From contig JAGRCC010000465.1 in assembly GCA_020433785.1 (NCBI GenBank), positions 1 through 12,789 of the forward strand: a stretch of DNA of 12,789 nt. The letters run 5' to 3'. This document shows, piece by piece, positions 1 through 6,661 of this stretch. The DNA is from Anaerolineae bacterium (lineage in GTDB: Bacteria > Chloroflexota > Anaerolineae > 4572-78 > J111). A model generated the notes under the pieces. The model saw nothing but the letters and a program-made list of their open reading frames with translations. It ran no database searches and was not told the DNA's origin. The position numbers were made by a program, and so were the translations under genes. How positions within the stretch are numbered: position 1 is the stretch's first letter; each line of letters opens with the position of its first letter.

Positions 1-8
1 CCAAATTT

Positions 9-437
9 ATGAATCCCCAAAAAGTTGTCGAGACGACATTCCACGTGCGCTATGCTGAAACCGATCAGATGGGCATTGTCCATCACTCCTCCTACGCTGT
101 CTGGTTAGAAGAAGGCCGCAGCGAGTGGATGCGCGTGAACGGCAGTTCCTACGCCGAGTTTGAGGCCAACGGCCTGCGCCTGGCCGTCTCGGAGCTGCAC
201 ATTCGCTTTCAAAAAGCGGCGCGCTACGATCAGCGAGTCACCATTCGCTGCTGGATCGATACGGTGCACAGCCGTCAGGTGCAGTTTAGCTACGAAGTGC
301 TCGATGCGGCCAATGGAGCTATCCTGGCCACGGGTTATTCTAAACACATTTGTCTCGATACCCAAAACGTCGTGGCTCGTATCCCTGACCGGTGGCGGGC
401 TATCTTAGCCAAGGCCGCTGCCGGGACAAACCGCTAG
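9..437 (+). CDS. Acyl-CoA thioesterase, 4HBT/YbgC-like hotdog fold
   Basis: A 142-residue single-domain hotdog protein, the usual length for the YbgC/4-hydroxybenzoyl-CoA thioesterase family, which hydrolyses acyl-CoA thioesters in the cytoplasm. The family signature is plain at residues 15-29: Y-A-E-T-D-Q-M-G-I-V-H-H followed by S-S-Y. Asp19 matches the catalytic Asp of the family and the next residues form the turn before the long hotdog helix (VWLEEGRSEWM). Later strands (IRFQKAARYD, then VQFSYEVLD) also fit. The ATG at 9 puts the signature at the usual distance from the N-terminus, but only 8 upstream bases are visible, so no ribosome site can be judged and a longer start is not excluded. 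No gene follows for about 600 bp, so it is the last gene of its transcript. The substrate cannot be read from the sequence; family members act on short or medium acyl-CoAs or aromatic CoA esters. Confidence 0.88.
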   Translation: MNPQKVVETTFHVRYAETDQMGIVHHSSYAVWLEEGRSEWMRVNGSSYAEFEANGLRLAVSELHIRFQKAARYDQRVTIRCWIDTVHSRQVQFSYEVLDAANGAILATGYSKHICLDTQNVVARIPDRWRAILAKAAAGTNR

Positions 438-442
438 AGTGG

Positions 443-476
443 TCACTACCAGCTATGGTTTGTAGTGATAGCTTTT
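443..476 (+). terminator. Possible weak terminator after the thioesterase gene
   Basis: Six bases past the stop codon region, TCACTAC (443-449) pairs perfectly with GTAGTGA (462-468). An overlapping alternative stem, AGCTAT (451-456) with ATAGCT (468-473), runs directly into TTTT (473-476). Only one stem can form at a time. The stems are short and not GC-rich, so termination strength is doubtful. Confidence 0.4.
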
Positions 477-503
477 GAAAATCAACCATTAATCGGGGAT
501 TGA

Positions 504-565
504 CAAAGCAAGCTTTGTTGCTCCGATTAGGGAATAACAAAGCTTGCTTGATTGCTCCGGTTGGT
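504..565. repeat. Compound inverted and direct repeat in gene-free DNA
   Basis: AAGCAAGCTTTGTT (506-519) is the exact reverse complement of AACAAAGCTTGCTT (536-549), giving a 14-bp stem around a 16-nt loop. The same block also repeats directly at an offset of 34: GCTTTGTTGCTCCGATTAGG (512-531) against GCTTGATTGCTCCGGTTGGT (546-565). The stem is AT-rich and has no T-run, so a terminator is unlikely. It looks like a decayed repetitive element. Confidence 0.6.
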
Positions 566-710
566 TCACAATGTTCTCTCTTTACTATAAAAACAAATAT
601 CTTTAAATTGTACCGGGACGTCGGTGAGATTTTGAGCTAGCCAGATGGTTGCAAAAATACACAGAAGCAACGTCGGACGGGTAACAAAACTCCTTTGGCC
701 GGAAAAATTC

Positions 711-850
711 CAACGTTCACCCAATTTTTCCAACGCGCACTTAATACTTCCAATTTTCAGAGACAAATTCCAACGCGCACTTAATACTTCCAATTCTCAG
801 AGACAAATCGCGATTTGTACGAACAAAATCTAATTTTCAGAGACAAATTC
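711..850. repeat. Tandem repeat array, 20-bp subunits in a 40-bp higher-order unit
   Basis: Seven consecutive 20-bp blocks start at 711, 731, 751, 771, 791, 811 and 831. Most begin CAA or a near variant and end in TTC. Blocks at 731 and 771 are identical (CAACGCGCAC then TTAATACTTC). Blocks at 751, 791 and 831 are near-identical (YAATTYTCAG then AGACAAAT plus two bases). The 40-bp units 731-770 and 771-810 differ at only 3 positions. The block at 711 matches its neighbour at 14 of 20 positions, and the block at 811 has diverged. Without unique spacers it is not a CRISPR array. Function unknown; the CAGAGACAAATT segment may belong to a dispersed genomic repeat. Confidence 0.85.
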
Positions 851-987
851 TGAAAGGTGTGAGCTAATATAAGGTTTATTTGACCTCCTGCCGTTTCGAA
901 CGGTTGGCGATGCCTTGACTGGCTTACGTTACCCATGATTAATCTCCGCCATATCTTGGCCTAAACGTTTTAATGATTCCGAAATAA

Positions 988-1014
988 AAAAGCGACGTGA
1001 TTGACGTCGCTTTT
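988..1014 (-). terminator. Intrinsic terminator of ftsH, probably bidirectional
   Basis: AAAAGCGACGT (988-998) pairs perfectly with ACGTCGCTTTT (1004-1014) around a 5-nt loop (gattg). The 11-bp stem lies 21 nt past the ftsH stop codon. Read on the minus strand, the stem ends in a T-run; the plus strand also has TTTT after the stem, so it can stop transcription from either side. Confidence 0.85.
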
Positions 1015-1035
1015 ATTATCAAACTATCCGGCAAT

Positions 1036-3012
1036 TTAAGCCGGTAATGGTGCGGCTGAAGGCGGCAATCGTTTAGGCGGTGAGTCTTCAGACGATGACG
1101 ACTCTGGCGATTTACCCCTTTTTTCCACTTTTTCTTCTTCCTCAGACGAAACAGGATGGCTACCTTCATCAGAAGATGAGGATAACGAGGCTAAACTTTG
1201 GTCAACCAGCGCCTTAAAATCGGTTGCATCCAGATTTTCGTCTTCTTTCAAACGTTCGGCAATCAGCCTCATGGTGTCCAGATAATCATTCAAAATTTGC
1301 AGGGCGCGCTCGTGGGCTTCATCAACCAGCCGGCGAACTTCAAAGTCGATCTGTTCGGCCACTTCTTCGCTGTAGTTACGCTGCTCGCTTAACTGCCGGC
1401 CCAGGAAAACCAACTCTTCTTTATCGCCGAAGGTCAACGGCCCCAGTTTTTTGCTCATCCCATATTGGGTGACCATCGCTCTGGCCATGCGGGTGATGTG
1501 TTCCAGGTCGCCACTGGCCCCGGTCGTGACCGAGGTAAACATAATTTCCTCCGCCGCTCGACCGCCTAAACCTACGGCTAACCGAGCCTTAAAAGCCGAC
1601 TCGCTAATCAGCGTGCGGTCATCAGACGGCAGGAATAAGGTGAAGCCGCCGGCGCCGCCTCGGGCAACAATACTGACTTTGTGGACCGGATCTGCCTCCG
1701 GGATCATATAAGCGACCAAAGCGTGGCCGGCTTCGTGATAGGCGACAATATCTTTTTCTTCTTCGCTAATAATGCGGCTGCGGCGTTCCGGCCCCAGACG
1801 AACTTTTTCAATGGCCTGCTCGAGGTCGAGCATGGTGACTTGCTTCTGGTTGCGGCGAGCGGCTAGAATCGCGCCCTCGTTAACCACGTTTTCCAGGTCT
1901 GCCCCGGAAAAGCCGATGGTGGCTTTGCCCAACGCTTCCAGATTGACATCGCTGGCCATGGGTTTGCCTTTAGCGTGAACTTCCAAAATTTTCTTGCGGC
2001 CCTGCCAGTCCGGTCGATCCAGAATAACACGCCGGTCAAAACGGCCGGGGCGCAGTAGGGCCGGGTCCAAAATATCGGGTCGGTTGGTGGCGGCGATGAC
2101 GATGACGTTGGTATCGGTTTCAAACCCGTCCATCTCCACCAAAATTTGGTTGAGGGTTTGCTCACGCTCATCGTGGCTGCCTCCCAGGCCAGCGCCGCGA
2201 TGCCGCCCAACGGCGTCGATCTCATCGACAAAGATGATACAGGGGCTGTTGCGTTTGGCCTGGTCGAACAAATCACGAACACGGCTGGCCCCAACCCCGA
2301 CAAACATCTCCACAAATTCGGAGCCGGAGATGCTAAAGAAGGGCACCCCTGCTTCGCCGGAAACGGCTTTAGCCAGCAGCGTTTTCCCGCAACCGGGCGG
2401 GCCAACCATCAGCACCCCTTTCGGAATACGTGCTCCCAGCGAGATAAATTTCTCCGGCTCGCGTAAAAATTCAACGACTTCGGTTAACTCTTGTTTGGCT
2501 TCATTCGCGCCGGCGACATCGTCAAAGGTGACCGTTGGTTTGTCGCCGGTGAACATCCGCGCCTTGCTCTTACCAAAACTTAAGGCTTGGTTATTGGAGC
2601 CTTGCGCTTGACGTACCATGAAAAACAGCAGCCCTCCAAAGATCAGGAGCGGCAGAATGGTGATGGCGAGTGTTCCCCAATCGCTCCAGACGCCGGGCGG
2701 GATGATTTCAATATTGACCTGGCTCAGTTCTTCATTGGTAACGCCCAATTTCTCAAATGTGGTAAAAATGCTGACCCCATTTTCCTTGCGCGACCTAGCG
2801 TCATTGGCGTTGGGTTGTTTATATTCAACCGTCACATCCTCATTGTTGACGCTAATTCTTTCCACTTGTCCTAATTTAATCTGCTCGGCTACTGTGGTAA
2901 TATCTAATTCATTGCTGTCTCGCGGGCTTGAAAAGATGCTAAAAATGAGAGCAGCCACAGCCAGTAGGATGAGCAGGTATACGATGCTGTTCTTAAAAAG
3001 TCCTGAATTCAC
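1036..3012 (-). CDS. ftsH: ATP-dependent zinc metalloprotease FtsH
   Basis: A 658-residue membrane-anchored AAA+ protease that extracts and degrades damaged membrane proteins and selected cytosolic regulators as a hexamer. In order: membrane helix at 7-27, an extracytoplasmic segment, a second helix at 114-132, Walker A GPPGCGKT (204-211), Walker B IIFVDEID (259-266), the second region of homology with the arginine finger in LRPGRFDR (320-327), zinc site HEAGH (426-430) and the third zinc ligand Asp502 in SGDLEH. The final 49 residues form a Ser/Glu/Pro-rich tail. I chose the GTG at 3012 because GGAGG lies 5 nt upstream and a strong promoter ends just before it. The longer frame would begin with a TTG inside the -35 box and add 21 atypical residues. 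The P-loop has Cys where most FtsH proteins have Thr. It is followed by an intrinsic terminator and is probably transcribed alone. Confidence 0.97.
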   Translation of the reverse strand: MNSGLFKNSIVYLLILLAVAALIFSIFSSPRDSNELDITTVAEQIKLGQVERISVNNEDVTVEYKQPNANDARSRKENGVSIFTTFEKLGVTNEELSQVNIEIIPPGVWSDWGTLAITILPLLIFGGLLFFMVRQAQGSNNQALSFGKSKARMFTGDKPTVTFDDVAGANEAKQELTEVVEFLREPEKFISLGARIPKGVLMVGPPGCGKTLLAKAVSGEAGVPFFSISGSEFVEMFVGVGASRVRDLFDQAKRNSPCIIFVDEIDAVGRHRGAGLGGSHDEREQTLNQILVEMDGFETDTNVIVIAATNRPDILDPALLRPGRFDRRVILDRPDWQGRKKILEVHAKGKPMASDVNLEALGKATIGFSGADLENVVNEGAILAARRNQKQVTMLDLEQAIEKVRLGPERRSRIISEEEKDIVAYHEAGHALVAYMIPEADPVHKVSIVARGGAGGFTLFLPSDDRTLISESAFKARLAVGLGGRAAEEIMFTSVTTGASGDLEHITRMARAMVTQYGMSKKLGPLTFGDKEELVFLGRQLSEQRNYSEEVAEQIDFEVRRLVDEAHERALQILNDYLDTMRLIAERLKEDENLDATDFKALVDQSLASLSSSSDEGSHPVSSEEEEKVEKRGKSPESSSSEDSPPKRLPPSAAPLPA

Positions 3013-3045
3013 ATGTTCCTCCACAAAAAAACGAAATGCTCTGTC

Positions 3046-3075
3046 ATTATACCAAAAACAAAGCAGAATCGCCAA
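3046..3075 (-). promoter_or_regulatory. ftsH promoter, extended -10
   Basis: On the minus strand TTGGCG (3075-3070), an 18-nt spacer and a perfect TATAAT (3051-3046) preceded by TGG, giving an extended -10. Transcription should begin near 3039, leaving a leader of about 27 nt that contains the GGAGG ribosome site (3022-3018) and the GTG start. Sigma-70 type by consensus. Confidence 0.8.
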
Positions 3076-3173
3076 CCAAATTTTAAGAAGAGGTTAAGAT
3101 TTCCAACTTTTCCTTAACAAACTATCGATTCTGGCCTATTTAGACATTACAACGCAGCCAAAATCGAGCTTTT

Positions 3174-5066
3174 TTATCGTACAACTTGAATGGTTCGCAA
3201 AACAAGGGAGCCTAAATCATCGGCCTCGGCTCGACCCGGGTCTGAAATGGGCAGCCGCGTATTGGTCGAGGGGTTATAGAAGCCAACGCGGATTTCGTAA
3301 TCGCCCGCAGCGGTAGTGTCTGGAATAGGTAGTTGGTAGGGATCAATGATAACCTGGCCAACTTGCCAACTTGAAACAAGAGCAGAGCCGTTCTGGGGGC
3401 GCGTATCGATTTCAGAAACAATGCCGCCCTGGGGGGTAGTCAAATGAATGAATAAATTATAGTCATCGGTCGGCGGGGTTATGGCTCGCCAGAAAAAGGT
3501 GATCGTCACGGCCTCACCGGGTCGATATTGCAACCGGGGCAGTTCGTACGCGTCGAGGGCAATTTGGCCGCCCAAATTCGCTCCCACCGGGCTTCTAGCT
3601 CCGCTGCTAACCACCAACGTGACCAACGTGCGGTTAGCCACCAGCGAGCCGGGCGGCGGGTCTTGCAAGACCACCGATCCTGGCGTTTCCGTGCTCCAAT
3701 CTTCATATTTCTGAACCACCAGGTCTAAGGATTGAAGCTGCTGGTCGGCCTGATCAAAACCCAGGTTGCGCACGTCGGGCACTTCAATGAGCGGCGGTCC
3801 CTGGCTAAGCGTCACGTTGACCACCGACCCTTCGGCGACGGCGGCTCCCGGTTGAATCGACTGCCGGATGATGGTAAAGGCCGGCCAGGTCGGATGGGGT
3901 TCTTCGCCGTTAACTTCCATTATCAGCCCCATATTCTCCAGCGCCGGCCGGGCCGAAGCCTCTTCCAGGCCGACCACATCCGGCATACGGACTTGTCCGG
4001 CCGGTAAATCAGGCGCCGCCGATGAACTGGAACCGGGTTGATAGGCGTTATAAATCGCGACAAACAACGGAACCAGCCCCAAAACCGCGACAATAGCGAT
4101 CAGGCCCAATAGAATCATTATAAAATCCAGGCCCAATCCCGCCGATTTGGCCTGACCGCCCGATGGTCGGCGACCCGCAGCCGCGCCACCCTGTACCGGC
4201 GACCCCACTACGGACGAGATTGGCATTGACGAACCACCCATCAGATTGCCCTGCTGAAACATGATCAACGCTTCACGCAGATGATCGGCGGTCAGAAATC
4301 GTTCATTGGGATTTTTGGCCATAGCCGCGTCAACAATTCGAGCCAGGGGTTCGGGAATCTGGCGATCCAGTTTATCGACTGGAATGTGGGCTTCATAAAT
4401 TTGCTTACGAGCCACATCTTGATCGTCAACGCCCACAAACGGCACCCGGCCGCTCAACATTTCATACAAAATAATGCCAATGGCGTAGACATCGGTAGCC
4501 GGCAGCACGCGGTCGCCGGACGCTTGCTCCGGGGCAAAATAGGCCGGGGTGCCCCAGACCACTTCGCCCTCATCCATCGCGCTTTCGCCCAAGGCGCGAG
4601 CCAGACCGAAATCGGCCACTTTGGCTTGCTTGTTAGGGGTAATCAAAATATTGCCGGGTTTCAGATCGCCGTGCACCAACCCCGCCCGGTGAGCTGTGCC
4701 GACTGCCGAACAAACTTGAATGGTAAACTCAACGGCCTGCTCAACAGGGATTTTGCCCTGATTATTGAGAATGGTCCGCAGGTCGAAGCCGGGCACCCAT
4801 TCCATGACAATATAGGGACGATTATTGAACTGGCCAAAATCGTAAACAGCCACGATATACGGGTTGCTTAATTTGGCGGCGCTTTGGGCCTCGCGGTGGA
4901 AATTGACTAAAAAGGCGGGGTCTCGGGTATACTGGACACGCAGAACCTTGACCGCTACCGACCGGCCAAGTGACATGTCTTGGGCCTGGTAAACTTCAGC
5001 CAGGCCACCTTCCCCAATTTTTTTGAACAGTTGATAGCGATCGTTGAAAACTACGGGTAATTGCAT
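3174..5066 (-). CDS. PASTA-domain serine/threonine protein kinase with extra C-terminal beta-sandwich
   Basis: A 630-residue PknB/PrkC-like membrane kinase. The cytoplasmic kinase domain spans about 11-270: glycine loop GEGGLAEVY (18-26), Lys40 in VAVK, helix-C Glu59, catalytic loop HGDLKPGN (132-139), DFG (152-154) and APE (178-180). The Asp134, Lys136 and Asn139 set is intact, so it should be active, but the usual Arg of HRD is Gly. A low-complexity linker leads to a membrane helix at about 314-340. Two PASTA repeats follow (about 357-423 and 424-489), each opening with PDV. Such repeats bind muropeptide or lipid II in known kinases. Residues 498-630 form an additional beta-rich domain. The ATG at 5066 places the kinase fold correctly, though no ribosome site precedes it. 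ftsH lies downstream on the same strand with its own promoter. The likely role is cell-wall or surface sensing; partners are unknown. Confidence 0.93.
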   Translation of the reverse strand: MQLPVVFNDRYQLFKKIGEGGLAEVYQAQDMSLGRSVAVKVLRVQYTRDPAFLVNFHREAQSAAKLSNPYIVAVYDFGQFNNRPYIVMEWVPGFDLRTILNNQGKIPVEQAVEFTIQVCSAVGTAHRAGLVHGDLKPGNILITPNKQAKVADFGLARALGESAMDEGEVVWGTPAYFAPEQASGDRVLPATDVYAIGIILYEMLSGRVPFVGVDDQDVARKQIYEAHIPVDKLDRQIPEPLARIVDAAMAKNPNERFLTADHLREALIMFQQGNLMGGSSMPISSVVGSPVQGGAAAGRRPSGGQAKSAGLGLDFIMILLGLIAIVAVLGLVPLFVAIYNAYQPGSSSSAAPDLPAGQVRMPDVVGLEEASARPALENMGLIMEVNGEEPHPTWPAFTIIRQSIQPGAAVAEGSVVNVTLSQGPPLIEVPDVRNLGFDQADQQLQSLDLVVQKYEDWSTETPGSVVLQDPPPGSLVANRTLVTLVVSSGARSPVGANLGGQIALDAYELPRLQYRPGEAVTITFFWRAITPPTDDYNLFIHLTTPQGGIVSEIDTRPQNGSALVSSWQVGQVIIDPYQLPIPDTTAAGDYEIRVGFYNPSTNTRLPISDPGRAEADDLGSLVLRTIQVVR

Positions 5067-5130
5067 TGATTGATTCGGTCAGGATTAATGGTGTATAGGC
5101 TGTTTAACAATCTGAAAACAGCATTTTACT

Positions 5131-5159
5131 ATTTTACCCTGTCGAGTGCATCGGTGCAA
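5131..5159 (-). promoter_or_regulatory. Candidate promoter of the PASTA kinase gene
   Basis: On the minus strand TTGCAC (5159-5154), a 17-nt spacer and TAAAAT (5136-5131). The -10 matches consensus at 5 of 6 positions; the -35 matches mainly in its first three bases. This would give a leader of roughly 58 nt before the ATG at 5066. Confidence 0.5.
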
Positions 5160-5198
5160 AATGAGGCGATCTATAACTTATTTTCTTCTGAAAATACA

Positions 5199-5244
5199 GT
5201 AGTCAGATATCGGTAGTTAGTAGTCGGTAGTCGGTAGTCAGATA
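5199..5244. repeat. Short tandem heptanucleotide repeat (GTAGTCG type)
   Basis: A 46-bp patch of imperfect 7-nt units: GTAGTCA, GATATCG, GTAGTTA, then GTAGTCG twice, then GTAGTCA and GATAC. The patch starts and ends with the same GTAGTCAGATA word. It resembles the short tandemly repeated repetitive sequences known from filamentous cyanobacteria, though that relation is only by analogy. Confidence 0.75.
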
Positions 5245-5312
5245 CTTTCATTCTCGGTGTCGTCTTTGTAGAGACTGTCTAACTTCCTTATAAAGGAATA
5301 TTAAAATTTTGT

Positions 5313-5341
5313 TTGACGCCCCGGTAGGGACATGCTAGAAT
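5313..5341 (+). promoter_or_regulatory. Promoter of the cysteine desulfurase gene
   Basis: TTGACG (5313-5318), a 17-nt spacer and TAGAAT (5336-5341), with TGC directly before the -10 (extended -10). This is a near-consensus housekeeping promoter. The start of transcription should be near 5348, only about 9 nt before an upstream in-frame ATG (5357) and about 45 nt before the preferred ATG (5393). Confidence 0.8.
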
Positions 5342-5392
5342 AACCGACGTTGTAAAATGTTAGAAAGGTCTTTGGGCTCACGCCAACTACCC

Positions 5393-6577
5393 ATGCCAAC
5401 AAAACGGTCAATTTATCTTGATTATGCGGCTTCAACCCCCACCGATCCACAAGTGGTTGAAGCGATGCTGCCTTATTTTACCGATATTTACGGCAATGCG
5501 TCGGGAGCGCACACCCAGGCTCGGGCCAGCGCCCAAGCCATCGACGATGCCCGCCACAGCGTGTCCGCGGTGTTAGGCTGCGACCCGGAGGAAATTGTCT
5601 TTACCGCCTGCGGCACCGAAGCCGACAACTTGGCTATTCGCGGGATGGCCTGGGCTAAAAAACAACTCGGTGAAGGTAACCATCTGATCACTACGCCGAT
5701 TGAACATCACGCGGTGAGCCACACCTTTAACCAGCTCTGTGAGAAATTTGGCTTTGAGCAGACGGTGGTTCCGGTCGATTCGCACGGGTTGGTCGATCCC
5801 AATGATATCGCTGCCGCTATCCGGCCTGAAACCGCATTAATCAGTGTGATGTATGCCAATAATGAAGTCGGCACGGTGCAACCGATCGCCGACATTGGCG
5901 CGCTGGCCCGGTCGCGTGGCATCGCGTTTCACACCGATGCCGTGCAGGCCGCCGGCTACGAATCATTATCCGTCAACCAGTTAAATCTGGATCTGCTGGC
6001 GATTTCGGGTCATAAAATTTATGCGCCCAAGGGCATCGGGATTTTGTATGTGCGGCGCGGGACAAAATTACTGCCGGTTCTCACCGGCGGCGGACACGAA
6101 ATGAATCGCCGGCCGGGTACGGAAAATGTACCGTATATTGTCGGCATCGCTAAGGCGTTGGAATTAGTCGATCACAAGCGCGATACGGAAAATCCGCGCC
6201 AAAGCGAACTGCGGGACAAGCTAATTGACGGCGTCCTTAATCGTATCCCCGGCAGTCAGATCACCGGCCATCCGACCCGGCGGCTGCCGAACAGCGCCAG
6301 CTTTGTCTTCAGTGGCTGCGAAGCCGATCCGATTTTGATGCACCTGGATTTGGCCGGTATTCAGGCCGCTAGCGGCAGCGCCTGTACCACCGGCAATCCG
6401 GAGCCGAGCCACGTGTTGATCGCGATGGGTGTCCCGCACGATTTGGGCCTAAGCGCGCTGCGGTTGAGCATCGGCCGCCAAACCAGTGAGGCGGATATCG
6501 ACGCAGTGCTGGAGATACTGCCGGGCGTGATCGAAAAAGTGCGACAACTCAATCCAGCCTATCCCATGATAAGTTAG
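5393..6577 (+). CDS. Cysteine desulfurase, NifS/IscS family (class V aminotransferase fold)
   Basis: A 394-residue PLP enzyme that converts cysteine to alanine and leaves a persulfide for Fe-S clusters or tRNA thiolation. Numbered from the ATG at 5393: N-terminal IYLDYAAST, EHHAVSH with the ring-stacking His at 105-106, HTDAVQ (Asp182 and Gln185) that holds the cofactor, SGHKIYAPKG with the Schiff-base Lys208, and SGSACTTGNPEPSHV with the catalytic Cys331 in the NifS/IscS-type loop. Length matches the family. An in-frame ATG at 5357 would add 12 residues (MLERSLGSRQLP) not typical of the family. The later ATG is preferred, but neither has a well-spaced ribosome site; an AAAGG at 5364-5368 is too far upstream. 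The next gene is mnmA, which uses this persulfide sulfur, so tRNA 2-thiolation is the most likely job here. An intrinsic terminator separates the two genes. Whether it is also the Fe-S cluster desulfurase is unknown. Confidence 0.95.
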   Translation: MPTKRSIYLDYAASTPTDPQVVEAMLPYFTDIYGNASGAHTQARASAQAIDDARHSVSAVLGCDPEEIVFTACGTEADNLAIRGMAWAKKQLGEGNHLITTPIEHHAVSHTFNQLCEKFGFEQTVVPVDSHGLVDPNDIAAAIRPETALISVMYANNEVGTVQPIADIGALARSRGIAFHTDAVQAAGYESLSVNQLNLDLLAISGHKIYAPKGIGILYVRRGTKLLPVLTGGGHEMNRRPGTENVPYIVGIAKALELVDHKRDTENPRQSELRDKLIDGVLNRIPGSQITGHPTRRLPNSASFVFSGCEADPILMHLDLAGIQAASGSACTTGNPEPSHVLIAMGVPHDLGLSALRLSIGRQTSEADIDAVLEILPGVIEKVRQLNPAYPMIS

Positions 6578-6597
6578 CCGGTTCATTTTAGCTGTGA

Positions 6598-6603
6598 TAA
6601 AAT
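6598..6603 (+). promoter_or_regulatory. Possible extended -10 of an mnmA promoter
   Basis: TAAAAT preceded by TGA (TGn extended -10 pattern), 20 bp past the desulfurase stop codon. No good -35 lies at the right distance. If used, transcription would start near 6610 and the hairpin at 6617-6634 would sit in the mnmA leader. Confidence 0.35.
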
Positions 6604-6616
6604 GTCGACTCAATTG

Positions 6617-6638
6617 GACGGGCTCCGGCCCGTCTTTT
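6617..6638 (+). terminator. Intrinsic terminator between the cysteine desulfurase gene and mnmA
   Basis: GACGGGC (6617-6623) pairs perfectly with GCCCGTC (6628-6634) around the 4-nt loop tccg, followed by TTTT (6635-6638). Compact, GC-rich stem with a short T-run. It ends the desulfurase transcript or acts as an attenuator for mnmA, 24 nt before the mnmA ATG. Confidence 0.8.
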
Positions 6639-6661
6639 AATTAACAAACGATGTGAAACAG

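Larger units (their letters stand above)
438..987. other. Gene-free intergenic region with repeats
   Basis: About 550 bp between the thioesterase stop and the ftsH terminator. I see no credible gene: the open frames here are short, lack ribosome sites and run through repeats. It holds the hairpin at 443-476, the compound repeat at 504-565, the tandem array at 711-850 and a small dyad CCGTT-TCG-AACGG at 891-903. The two flanking genes converge on it, so no promoter is needed here and none is convincing. Composition is more AT-rich than the neighbouring genes. Confidence 0.7.
5067..5392. other. Divergent intergenic region between kinase and cysteine desulfurase
   Basis: A 326-bp space with outward promoters for both flanking genes (5131-5159 leftward, 5313-5341 rightward). 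Between them lie a heptanucleotide repeat patch (5199-5244), a GTAGAGAC word (5268-5275) followed by AGAC-T-GTCT, and a dyad TTCCTT-ATA-AAGGAA (5284-5298) just upstream of the rightward -35. I see no gene in it. Confidence 0.7.

Noticed and set aside
566..793. 75-codon open frame on the minus strand in the intergenic region
   Set aside because: It runs through the tandem repeat array, has no ribosome site and its peptide simply mirrors the repeat.
645..833. 62-codon open frame on the plus strand
   Set aside because: Also built from the tandem repeat; no promoter, ribosome site or plausible protein composition.
711..850. CRISPR array
   Set aside because: The 20-bp and 40-bp units are contiguous, with no unique spacers and no cas genes nearby.
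1028..1044. CCGGC/GCCGG hairpin over the ftsH stop codon
   Set aside because: Only a 5-bp stem with no T-run; the real terminator is just downstream at 988-1014.
1863..2405. 180-codon open frame on the minus strand
   Set aside because: Out-of-frame shadow of ftsH with an atypical Trp/Pro-rich composition.
1994..2611. 205-codon open frame on the plus strand
   Set aside because: Antisense shadow of ftsH, which has every family motif on the other strand.
3013..3075. Longer FtsH N-terminus from a TTG at 3075
   Set aside because: The TTG lies in the -35 box of the ftsH promoter, and the GTG at 3012 has a GGAGG ribosome site 5 nt upstream.
4281..4871. 196-codon open frame on the plus strand
   Set aside because: Antisense shadow of the kinase catalytic domain.
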